Source: Methanococcoides methylutens
GTDB taxonomy: Archaea; Halobacteriota; Methanosarcinia; Methanosarcinales; Methanosarcinaceae
DNA: 64,000 bases
Reading direction: 5' to 3'
NCBI RefSeq assembly: GCF_000765475.1
Contig: NZ_JRHO01000014.1
Coordinates: 155,574-219,573 of the forward strand
Shown here: positions 9,603-17,508 of the stretch, piece by piece
Layout of the letters: each line of letters opens with the position of its first letter
Position numbering within the stretch: the first letter of the stretch is position 1
Position numbers and translations under genes: made by a program
Notes under the pieces: model-generated
What the model was told of the DNA's origin: nothing
Databases searched by the model: none
The model's input: the letters and a program-made list of their open reading frames with translations, nothing else

Positions 9603-10280
9603 TTAATCCATAGCTTCCCGAACACCTGTCTTCTGGCCAACAACATAGATCTCCTGTTTATGGGATTCCAGAACATGCAGGATATCAATCCCAAGTTCTT
9701 CCACCTTTGAAAGCAATGGTGTTCTGTCACATTTCTTTGTCACCTTGATAACCTGAAGAACTTTACCCCCATCCTTCAGCAGTGGAAGCACCCGTTCAAG
9801 AGCTGACAAGGAGACCATAGGTTCCAGTGTCATATCACTCAGAATTACATCCACAGGTTCCTCTGAAAGCTCCGCAAGAGGAACACTAAAGACATCATCA
9901 AAAATTACGGATACGTTCTCATTCTCATGAGCAAGCTGGCCGAGCTCGGACCTGAAGTCATGACTGAACTCCAGACCATGGATCTTACCGGCGATCTCTG
10001 ATGCGAACGTGATGAAACCACCTGCACTTGAACCAAGGTCAATGATACTATCACCTTCACTGATGAGCCCCGTTTCTTCCTGGATCCTCTTTAACTTGAA
10101 ATAACCTTTTGGCATATCGAGACCTTCATCAACCTCGATATTATCATCTATAGAAACATCCTTTGAAGGCTTTGTTACAACATTACCATCCATCCTCACA
10201 TGACCACCCTTAATAGCCTGTTTGGAGCGAGCACGGGACTTGAAATGACCCATTTCAACAAGATATGCATCCAGTCTCAT
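9603..10280 (-). CDS. S4-domain/FtsJ-type RNA methyltransferase (TlyA-like)
   Basis: Two-domain protein of 225 residues. Residues 1-60 form an S4 RNA-binding domain (MRLDAYLVEMGHFKSRARSK, then GGHVRMDGNVV). Residues 75-215 form a Rossmann methyltransferase with motif I IDLGSSAGGF at 80-89 and DVILSDMTLEP at 144-154. This architecture is that of TlyA/hemolysin-A-like ribose methyltransferases acting on rRNA, so an RNA target is inferred. It is the upstream partner of DUF2119 in a two-gene unit. Confidence 0.85.
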   Translation of the reverse strand: MRLDAYLVEMGHFKSRARSKQAIKGGHVRMDGNVVTKPSKDVSIDDNIEVDEGLDMPKGYFKLKRIQEETGLISEGDSIIDLGSSAGGFITFASEIAGKIHGLEFSHDFRSELGQLAHENENVSVIFDDVFSVPLAELSEEPVDVILSDMTLEPMVSLSALERVLPLLKDGGKVLQVIKVTKKCDRTPLLSKVEELGIDILHVLESHKQEIYVVGQKTGVREAMD

Positions 10281-10346
10281 GAATTAATGAAGGTAAAGAA
10301 ACTATAAATAGATACGACCAACCAACCAAAAAATTAAAAAAAGGGA

Positions 10347-11441
10347 TTAGGCGGAATTACCAAAATCATAATTGCAGCGAATTCCATTGTGATCGAAACA
10401 TCTGTTGCAGGACACACATCTTACCCTGTCAGATATGCCATCTCTTAACTTTACCACAAGATCAGGCTCACTTATGAACGGCCTGCTGAACGAGACCATA
10501 TCAGCATATCCATTTAAGATAGAGTCCATAACTTTCTTCGACCTGATACCTCCAACCAGGATTACCGGGATGCTTACGGTATCGCTTATCATCTTCGAAT
10601 AACGCTTAAAGTATGCCTCTTTTTCTTCAGAATCAATATTCGGCTGGGACATCACATCCCCTGCTTCAAATATACCGCCACTTACCTCAATTGCACAGAT
10701 CCCGGCCTTCTCGAGAAGGCTTGCGATCTCTACGCATTCCGGAGCATCAAGCCCGAACTTACCTGAAAATACATCAAACCCGTCCGTAGCGTTCAGCTTC
10801 ACCATGATCGGGAAATCCTCGCCAACCTTCTCACGAATAAGCCTTGTTATCTCTGTTATTATTCTGGAACGGTTCTCAACAGAACCACCCCATTTGTCAG
10901 CTCTGTGATTCGTATAAGGAGAAATGAAACTGCTCAAAAGGAAGCCATGTGCACAATGTATCTGCACACCATCAAAACCTGCCTCCTTTGCACGTCTGGC
11001 AGCTTCCACAAAGTCCTCAATGGTATTGAGAATGTCTCCCTCTGTCATTTCCACAGGTTTTTTCCCGGATGAAGCATCTTCAACAGCCGAAGGTGCTAGA
11101 AGAGGAAGTCCTTCCTGTACCACAGACTGACGACCACCGTGCACGATCTGTATGAAGATCTTGCTGTCATACTTGTGCACCCTTGATGTGATCTCACTGT
11201 AAGGAACGATGAACCTGTCATCGTATATGCCCTGCTGCTTATCGTTGCTCTTCCCCTGCACGTTCACATAAGAATAGCCGGTGATTATCAAACCCACATC
11301 ATTGCGTGCAAGTTCCTCATACATGTCACCAATGGCAGTAGTAGGGGTGCCATCTTCCTTTGCGAGCCATTCATTGGTAGCTGAACGCACAAAACGATTC
11401 TTCACATTAAGATCTGCTATGGAAATTGGTTCGAAAAGCAT
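10347..11441 (-). CDS. Old-yellow-enzyme family NADH:flavin oxidoreductase
   Basis: FMN-binding TIM-barrel oxidoreductase of 364 residues. Visible signatures are FEPISIADLNVKNRFVRSAT at the start, IFIQIVHGGRQ, the active-site-like VQIHCAHGFLLSSFISPYTN, and VPVILVGGIRS for phosphate binding. It ends in a four-cysteine group (Cys342, 345, 348, 356; CVSCNRC then C), as in the iron-sulfur subset related to 2,4-dienoyl-CoA reductase, but stops before the FAD/NAD domains those enzymes carry. Electron donor and substrate are unknown. Confidence 0.88.
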   Translation of the reverse strand: MLFEPISIADLNVKNRFVRSATNEWLAKEDGTPTTAIGDMYEELARNDVGLIITGYSYVNVQGKSNDKQQGIYDDRFIVPYSEITSRVHKYDSKIFIQIVHGGRQSVVQEGLPLLAPSAVEDASSGKKPVEMTEGDILNTIEDFVEAARRAKEAGFDGVQIHCAHGFLLSSFISPYTNHRADKWGGSVENRSRIITEITRLIREKVGEDFPIMVKLNATDGFDVFSGKFGLDAPECVEIASLLEKAGICAIEVSGGIFEAGDVMSQPNIDSEEKEAYFKRYSKMISDTVSIPVILVGGIRSKKVMDSILNGYADMVSFSRPFISEPDLVVKLRDGISDRVRCVSCNRCFDHNGIRCNYDFGNSA

Positions 11442-11480
11442 GCTACCTAATCGGCAACTATGCGTTTATATTTTTTGCCA

Positions 11481-11602
11481 TATGAAGAAGAGAAGAAGAT
11501 AAAGAGGAATGGAAAGAAAACAAGAAGAGAAAAATAATTAATAAAGAATAAAATTTGAAACATGAAATATAGAAAAAGAAGGGAAAGAAAGAAGAAAAAA
11601 GG
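11481..11602 (-). other. Polypurine/polypyrimidine tract, probable U-rich terminator of ccmC
   Basis: About 120 bp almost entirely A and G on the plus strand. Read on the minus strand it is a succession of T and C runs (several T5-T6 tracts) starting just after the ccmC stop, which would serve as a string of archaeal oligo-U terminators before the oxidoreductase gene. No reading frame of note. Confidence 0.5.
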
Positions 11603-11611
11603 ATGAAATTA

Positions 11612-12319
11612 TCACCTGAGAGATGATCTCAATGAACTGACTTCCTCTTCAAGGTTCTCATTACCTATCTTGTATGAAACTATAGCTGCAAAAAGAAGGA
11701 TGAATGCAATTACATTAACAAGCAAGGTCAACTGAAGAGATGTACCTTCAAGACCACCGCCTGATCCGGAAGCAGCTTCACCGAACATTAAAGGATGAGC
11801 TGAACGCCACAACCGTATAGACAAAAAGCTCAGGGGTACCGAGACAAAACCAAGTATGCCGAACACGGCTGCAAGTCGTGCACGCTTATCCGGAACATCG
11901 ACTGCCTGACGTAACAAGAGGTAAGCTACATAGACAAGGAAAAGTGCAAGGGAAGTGGTCAGGCGTGGCTCCCATATCCAGTACCATCCCCATGTTGCCT
12001 TTGCCCAGATGGAGCCTGTGATAAGCACAAGTAAAGCGAAGATCACACCCACCTCTGCAGCAGAGCGTGAAATAATATCCCATTTGTATTCACCATTCTT
12101 CAAATAGAGAACACTGGACACAAAAACAACTGTAAATGCAAGATAGGATGTTATTGCAATGGGCATATGGAAATAGAATATCCTGAAACTGCTGTCAAGG
12201 ACCTCACCTGACTCGCCTTTCATCTCAGGCAGGTAGAAGAATATCATGCCAATAGCCAGCAACATTGTTGCAGTAGCTACCAGTGGCAAGACCTTACCTG
12301 TTAAACTCTTATCCGACAT
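11612..12319 (-). CDS. ccmC: Cytochrome c maturation protein CcmC
   Basis: Integral membrane heme-handling protein of 235 residues with six hydrophobic segments. The tryptophan-rich WGWYWIWEPRLTTSL loop is the archaeal form of the heme-binding WWD motif, and conserved histidines flank it (FYFHMP and SAHPLMF). In System I it presents heme for loading on CcmE outside the membrane. A minus-strand TATA-like ACTTATATATC near 12370-12382 could give it its own promoter, as it lies about 150 nt after ccmB. It works with ccmA and ccmB here and with the split ccmF at 61-63.5 kb. Confidence 0.93.
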   Translation of the reverse strand: MSDKSLTGKVLPLVATATMLLAIGMIFFYLPEMKGESGEVLDSSFRIFYFHMPIAITSYLAFTVVFVSSVLYLKNGEYKWDIISRSAAEVGVIFALLVLITGSIWAKATWGWYWIWEPRLTTSLALFLVYVAYLLLRQAVDVPDKRARLAAVFGILGFVSVPLSFLSIRLWRSAHPLMFGEAASGSGGGLEGTSLQLTLLVNVIAFILLFAAIVSYKIGNENLEEEVSSLRSSLR

Positions 12320-12471
12320 TTGAAGACCCCGATAATATGATTAAATGATGTAGGTAGTACTAACTCTCCGATATATAAGTATTAATCCTGCTACCATTGA
12401 TCCTGTGAACATTCATTCAGTGAGCAACAATTCTGTAGTTCCAAATAATTAAGTTTTCAATACTGAAGCTC

Positions 12472-13146
12472 TCAATCCTGTATCACATATTCGAAAACTA
12501 GCTGCCCCACAAGGAAGAATACGACATCATAAACAAACAACAACCTCAGCTCCTGTGAGATATCCCCTAAAGATGCACCTGATAGTGCACTGCCTGTGGC
12601 CATGACAGCAGGTATGAGCACTGGAAGTACCAGGGGCAGGAGCAATACCGGAAGCAGGATCTCACGAGTACGGGTATTTACCGTCAGTGCTGAGAGTAGT
12701 GTGCCCACACAGACAAAGCCGATAGTTCCCAGAGCGATCACCAGACCCGGCAAAAGCAGTCCACCGATGTTATAGTTGAACAGGATGACGAAGATCGGGA
12801 TGGTGATTATTTCCACTACCAACATCAATACGATGTTGGCTAAGGCCTTCCCTGTATAGATAGCAGACCTGCTTACAGGACAGAGCTTCAAAGCTTCGAG
12901 GCATCCATTTTCCAGCTCAGCCACAAAGGAACGGGACAGACCTATAGACCCTGCAAAGATGAATGCGATCCAGAGAACACCCGGGGCGATCATCTCCACA
13001 TTTTCTGAAGAACCAAGTATCGAGCCGAAGGAAATGCTAAAGATCACAATAACAAGCAGCGAGAAGATCACCATGGAATTGAGCATCTGCTTGGTGCGGA
13101 ATTCCTCTTTAAGGTCCTTTGCTGCAATGTCAAAGATGCGTATCAT
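12472..13146 (-). CDS. ccmB: Heme exporter membrane subunit CcmB
   Basis: Membrane subunit of the CcmAB ABC transporter, 224 residues with about six hydrophobic helices. The N-terminus (MIRIFDIAAKDLKEEFRTKQ) and the cytoplasmic ELENGCLEALKLCPVSRSAIY segment are typical of CcmB. CcmAB uses ATP to release holo-CcmE from CcmC. The ATG follows GGGAG and lies 13 nt after the ccmA stop. Confidence 0.92.
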   Translation of the reverse strand: MIRIFDIAAKDLKEEFRTKQMLNSMVIFSLLVIVIFSISFGSILGSSENVEMIAPGVLWIAFIFAGSIGLSRSFVAELENGCLEALKLCPVSRSAIYTGKALANIVLMLVVEIITIPIFVILFNYNIGGLLLPGLVIALGTIGFVCVGTLLSALTVNTRTREILLPVLLLPLVLPVLIPAVMATGSALSGASLGDISQELRLLFVYDVVFFLVGQLVFEYVIQD

Positions 13147-13159
13147 TGAAAACTCCCGG

Positions 13160-13888
13160 TCATATAAAATTATGGCTGCTTACATGAGATAGGTAGATCC
13201 CTTTTAGGTCTTCTGCTGAACTCAAATCAGACATCGGACTGTCGAATACGACCTTTCCGTTATCCAGTATTAGAACACGGCTGCACATTTTGAACGTGTT
13301 TGTAATATCATGAGTAACCATCACTCTTGTAGTATCCTCGGGATCCAGGTCCCGAAGAACATTCTCAAATGTCCGGCTTGCATGCTGGTCCAGCCCTGTA
13401 TATGGCTCATCAAGGAAGAGAAGTTGAGGTTCATGTATCAGTGCCCTTGCAATGGAAAGACGCTGTTTCATACCCCTGGAAAAAGTGGCAACCCGGTCAT
13501 CAGACCTGCCGGTAAGTTCTACCTGCTCCAGAAGTTCATTTATGCGATCTTCGAGATCTCCTGCACTTATGCCATACATCTTTCCGAAGAAACGTAAGTT
13601 TTCCTCTGCTGTGAGGTCGTTGTACAGATGTGTTTCATGAGAGATCACTCCGATCATGCTTCTCACTGAAACCGGATCATCTGCAACGTAATGTCCATTG
13701 ATCTCAACTGATCCTTCCGAAGGAGAGGAGAGTGTCGACATGATCTTAACAAGAGTTGTCTTGCCTGCCCCATTGGACCCAAGTATCGCAACGAATTCTC
13801 CTTTTTTTATGTCAAGATCAATGCCTTTGAGAACAGGAACATTCCCGTAGCTTTTAGAGACATTGCTGAGTGACAGTATGCTATCCAT
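13160..13888 (-). CDS. ccmA: Heme exporter ATPase CcmA
   Basis: ABC-transporter ATPase of 242 residues: Walker A GSNGAGKTT at 37-45, signature SRGMKQRLSIARAL from 137, Walker B LLFLDEP at 156-162, and the switch histidine in VMVTHDI. Assignment to CcmA rather than another ABC ATPase rests on the immediately following ccmB and ccmC. First gene of a leftward ccmA-ccmB(-ccmC) unit. No clear Shine-Dalgarno precedes the ATG. Confidence 0.9.
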   Translation of the reverse strand: MDSILSLSNVSKSYGNVPVLKGIDLDIKKGEFVAILGSNGAGKTTLVKIMSTLSSPSEGSVEINGHYVADDPVSVRSMIGVISHETHLYNDLTAEENLRFFGKMYGISAGDLEDRINELLEQVELTGRSDDRVATFSRGMKQRLSIARALIHEPQLLFLDEPYTGLDQHASRTFENVLRDLDPEDTTRVMVTHDITNTFKMCSRVLILDNGKVVFDSPMSDLSSAEDLKGIYLSHVSSHNFI

Positions 13889-14042
13889 CGGAATAAGATT
13901 ACATTATGTGTAAATTAACGTTTTGATGTGGAACCAACGAAATGATTACAATATGACTACAATAAATATATCCGAGATCACACATCAAACCCCAAAGTTC
14001 TAATATCATCGTTTCTTTTGAGAAAGAAAGGAGCTCTACCCA

Positions 14043-14951
14043 ATGCCTATTAAATGCATGAAATGTAACAAGGATGCCATTATTTTCCAGAAATACTCCG
14101 GCATGCACCTTTGCAAGAAACATTTCATTGAAGATGTGGAACGCAAGATCAAACTGACTATCAGAAAGCAATACAATGTCGAAAAAGGTGACATCATTGC
14201 CGTCGCACTTAGCGGAGGAAAGGACAGTGTTGTACTGTTACACATACTTCATAAGATCTTCAACAAGAGGAGGGATGTGGAGATCGTTGCGATCACTATT
14301 GACGAAGGCATTGAGGGCTACAGGGAAGTTACTCTTGAAAAAGCAAGAAAGCTAACATCCGAGCTTGGCATCAGGCATATTGTGCGTTCTTTTAAGGATG
14401 AATATGACAAGACACTGGACGAGCTGGTTGCACAGGAGAGAAAACTTGGAGCATGCAGTTACTGTGGTGTCCTGAGAAAATCCCTGATGAACAAGATAGC
14501 AAATGAGATCGGTGCTACAAAGCTTGCCACCGGCCACAATCTGGATGATGAGTCCCAGACCATAATGATGAACCATCTCGGAGGAGATGTGGATCGTATG
14601 ATACGTCTTTCCCCACCACGAGCGCTGGAAGGTCTCGTGCTTCGTGCGAAACCTTTACGCAAGGTTCCTGAGAAAGAGGTCGCTTTGTACGCCATTGTGA
14701 ACGACCTTCCATTCGACATGAGCGAATGCCCATATGCCCATGAAGCTCTCAGAGGAGAGGTCAGGGACATGATCAACGAATTTGAGGTAAACCATCCCGG
14801 AACCAAGTACTCCATTATGAGAGGATTCGACAAGATGGTAGGAATACTCGGGAAGGAATTCCCACAAGCCAGCCTCACGGAGTGCAGGGTGTGTGGCGAA
14901 CCATGTACAGCCGAGCTTTGCCAGGCATGCAAGCTCCTTGGGCGAAACTAA
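14043..14951 (+). CDS. ttuA: TtuA/Ncs6-type tRNA 2-thiolation enzyme
   Basis: Adenylating PP-loop enzyme of 302 residues that thiolates tRNA uridines. N-terminal zinc site Cys5, Cys8, Cys24, His27; PP-loop SGGKDS at 57-62; a CSYC pair at 138-141 plus Cys229 (SECPYA), the spacing of the three iron-sulfur ligands in TtuA; and a C-terminal zinc site CRVCGEPC...CQAC. This pattern fits the Ncs6/TtuA group (TIGR00269 type) well. A strong AAAGGAG precedes the start. Whether the product is s2U34 or s2U54 is not decided by sequence alone. Confidence 0.9.
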   Translation: MPIKCMKCNKDAIIFQKYSGMHLCKKHFIEDVERKIKLTIRKQYNVEKGDIIAVALSGGKDSVVLLHILHKIFNKRRDVEIVAITIDEGIEGYREVTLEKARKLTSELGIRHIVRSFKDEYDKTLDELVAQERKLGACSYCGVLRKSLMNKIANEIGATKLATGHNLDDESQTIMMNHLGGDVDRMIRLSPPRALEGLVLRAKPLRKVPEKEVALYAIVNDLPFDMSECPYAHEALRGEVRDMINEFEVNHPGTKYSIMRGFDKMVGILGKEFPQASLTECRVCGEPCTAELCQACKLLGRN

Positions 14952-15027
14952 CTCATTTTGAAATTAAATATATTCAGATAGCTTGATAGAAATTCTTAAA
15001 GGATGGAACATTTCAAGAGTGCTCCAT

Positions 15028-15091
15028 CTTAAGGACACTTCACGTTAAGGACATTCCGCGCTAAGGATACTCCACCTTAAGGATATTCCAA
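15028..15091. repeat. Four 16-nt tandem repeats over a stop codon
   Basis: Four consecutive 16-nt units of the form NTTAAGGAyAyTCCrC fill this interval, and two weaker, diverged copies can be traced upstream to about 14996. The TAA stop of the leftward membrane protein is in the last unit, and each unit contains TCCTTA on that strand. The unit length is not a multiple of three. Confidence 0.75.
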
Positions 15092-15982
15092 CAACTCGCT
15101 GATATCATACAGTTCTTTTTCTGATCTGGACATGTAAAGGCGAGTCCACCAGACTGTAATCAGTGGTTGGATCACAGCGAAGGACAGAATGAAACTGATA
15201 AAAGCCCAAACCGCCCCTAATGCTTCTATGGTAGACATAACTTCGCTGAGAAGATTGTTCAGGACAGATATGCTGATCATTACAAGGAAAAGCAGGAATA
15301 CGTCCATCTTGTTCTCCATGAAAAAACTATAGGCTTTTTTGAGGGCTGACATTGGGTCAAGATTATCCACTACCAAGCAGAACTCCAGAGGACTGAGTAT
15401 CAGACCAACGATTATGGCATAAATTACCCACAAGAGAAAACCGAAAAGCAGCATCATACTTGTGACAACAGCATTCTCGGGATTGGACATCAATGTACCA
15501 AAGTCGTTCGTAACAAGTGCCCCGGGCACAATAAAAATTACGCCTGCAAGGCTTATGAGGAACACCATGATCTTTGCCATTAGCAAGCTGATCACATTAT
15601 CATTCCCATAACGGAACATATCGGAAAGAGTTGTGTGTCCGGACTCTGATGCCATTTTTGCCATTCCTACAGCACCAGCAGTGAAATACGACTGGATAAA
15701 TGCCAGTACCAGCATTGTCAGAAGACCAAATATTATGATAACACCAATGCTTTCACTGAACAGAGGCATTATCATCTCCATTGCCTCTTCCGGAGAAAGG
15801 GCAGAAGGATCAGCAATTTCTGAAACAGAAGGAGCTATGACAAGGAAAGTAAGGATAATTACAGCCATTACCAGAACGAGCATGCTTAGAAGCATGTTAA
15901 AGATGAACGGGATAGCTATTCCAAGATTACGCTTCCACGTTCCAAATCCTTTATTGAGAACTTTCCCCAAATCTTCATGCAT
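15077..15982 (-). CDS. Six-helix membrane protein of unknown function
   Basis: 301 residues with about six long hydrophobic segments and a short cytoplasmic-looking N-terminus (MHEDLGKVLNKGFGTWKRN). The GFGTWKRN start and the DPMSALKKAYSFFMENK loop recall the DUF4013 / glycerophosphodiester-phosphodiesterase membrane-domain type of archaeal integral membrane proteins, but I cannot name the family firmly. The ATG follows GAGGAG with good spacing. Its last codons run into the tandem repeats noted separately. No partner genes are evident. Confidence 0.75.
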   Translation of the reverse strand: MHEDLGKVLNKGFGTWKRNLGIAIPFIFNMLLSMLVLVMAVIILTFLVIAPSVSEIADPSALSPEEAMEMIMPLFSESIGVIIIFGLLTMLVLAFIQSYFTAGAVGMAKMASESGHTTLSDMFRYGNDNVISLLMAKIMVFLISLAGVIFIVPGALVTNDFGTLMSNPENAVVTSMMLLFGFLLWVIYAIIVGLILSPLEFCLVVDNLDPMSALKKAYSFFMENKMDVFLLFLVMISISVLNNLLSEVMSTIEALGAVWAFISFILSFAVIQPLITVWWTRLYMSRSEKELYDISELLEYP

Positions 15983-16125
15983 GTTTTTTATCTCCTCGAG
16001 ATAGATTTAAACCGTTTCTGACACTATATAAATATTGCTTAGATCTGACATCCATACCTGAACATTTTATGAAGCATGTGAAGAATATTAGATAAAAGAC
16101 ATAATGTTAGTGAGGAGTTCGTATC

Positions 16126-16581
16126 ATGCAAGAAAAGAATGGAAAAGAGATACTGGTTATTGGGCATTGCCTGGCGAATGTATATTCCCGCCTCAAAGGC
16201 ATCAAAGCCCCACCTAAAATGGAGATATGTAGCAGGAACGTGATACAGCTTCCATGTCCTGAAATGATCTACCTTGGAAGTGCACGAAGGGAAATAACAA
16301 AAGACCAGCTTGAGACCCCGAACTACAGACGCTTTTGTCGATCTCTTTTCGAACCTTTTGCAGATATGCTCGAGCAATTCTACCAGGAAGGCTATTCCAT
16401 AAAGATACTCGGAGTTCCAAAGAGCCCATCATGCGGTGCACAGACCACGACCATAGGAGGACCTGCCGGGCGTGCCGATGAATTTGCACACGAGGCTGTG
16501 GAAGGTCTGGGAGTTTTCTACGAGGAGATCGTGCAGGAACTTGAAGAGAGAGGAGTTTTCTTCGAGATGTGTGATGCATGA
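16126..16581 (+). CDS. DUF523/TudS-like three-cysteine protein
   Basis: 151-residue cytosolic protein. It has the three separated cysteine motifs of DUF523: GHCLANVYSR (Cys15), LPCPEMIYLG (Cys44) and KSPSCG (Cys103). In bacterial TudS such cysteines hold a [4Fe-4S] cluster used for thiouracil desulfuration. Overall it is a diverged methanogen version, so family membership is inferred from the motif spacing and activity is unproven. A good GAGGAG precedes the ATG. The flanking genes are on the other strand. Confidence 0.65.
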   Translation: MQEKNGKEILVIGHCLANVYSRLKGIKAPPKMEICSRNVIQLPCPEMIYLGSARREITKDQLETPNYRRFCRSLFEPFADMLEQFYQEGYSIKILGVPKSPSCGAQTTTIGGPAGRADEFAHEAVEGLGVFYEEIVQELEERGVFFEMCDA

Positions 16582-16646
16582 ACCAATTGATTTTGCATGC
16601 TGACAGAATAATTTCATAAGACATCCACTTCATTGGAAAAAAGCTG

Positions 16647-17276
16647 TCATTTAACAGCCCTGATTACCACAAAGGAGCCTTGCCCATGGCAATGTAGCAC
16701 AGGCTCGAGATCCTTTATGCCCTTCAGATCCCTGAAGATCGTCTGGGTGAAGAACAGATCATCAAAACCGGATGCATTGAGTAGGGACACAGCATCTTCC
16801 ACAGAATAGAAAGTTGCCAGGTTATAGAAAATATTATTCGCCTTTTTTTCCTGATATGATCTGCCAACAGGGCTGTTCTTGTCTATAAATCCCATAACAA
16901 AGGAACCACCTGGCATCAGGATCCTGTTCACTTCCCTGAATGCAGATGCAATATCATCCAGGAAACAGATAGTTGTGACCATCAGTACAAGGTCAAAGCT
17001 GGAATCTGCAAAAGGAAGTTTTTCTGCTACACCCCGAACAACTTCAATTCCTCTTTTTCGGGAGATATCTAACATACTGGACGCGGGGTCCATACCTAAA
17101 TAAATGTTCAGCGGGGCTGCGAACCTGCCACTCCCAACGCCAACCTCAATTCCTCTTGAAAAGGATGGCATATTAACCCTCAACGCATCAAGCTCTGAAC
17201 TATAGACAGGAACGTTATCCTCGAACCATTTTTCGTATCTGGCTGTGTATCTTTCAAAGGGCATTATGTTTGACAT
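16647..17276 (-). CDS. Class I SAM-dependent methyltransferase
   Basis: Rossmann-fold methyltransferase of 209 residues from the ATG at 17276 (MSNIMPFERYTARYEKWF). Motif I is IEVGVGSGRFAAPL, followed by the acidic LGMDPASSML and the post-motif LPFADSSFDLVLMVTT. It belongs to the Methyltransf_11 (UbiE-like) group. The frame is open 19 codons further to a TTG, but that extension looks non-conserved. The substrate cannot be inferred. A near-constant start in this group is PFERYxxRYExWFxxN, which supports the chosen start. Confidence 0.82.
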   Translation of the reverse strand: MSNIMPFERYTARYEKWFEDNVPVYSSELDALRVNMPSFSRGIEVGVGSGRFAAPLNIYLGMDPASSMLDISRKRGIEVVRGVAEKLPFADSSFDLVLMVTTICFLDDIASAFREVNRILMPGGSFVMGFIDKNSPVGRSYQEKKANNIFYNLATFYSVEDAVSLLNASGFDDLFFTQTIFRDLKGIKDLEPVLHCHGQGSFVVIRAVK

Positions 17277-17508
17277 GGAAAAGTAAGACCTTGTGATTAC
17301 TAAGAGATCAGACGAGCAAATCGAGCAGATCAATCAGCTGGACCTGTAATAAATTAATACTTGATACCACAGTTCATCTACCTTCCCCTCACATAACAGG
17401 AAAAGTGAATCTCAATTTTAAAAAGACGATATCAAAGAACCTAAGAAACGAAAGGATACGAAAAAAGAAAATAAATGATCCGGTACTGACCGGATCGATT
17501 TTTTAAAT

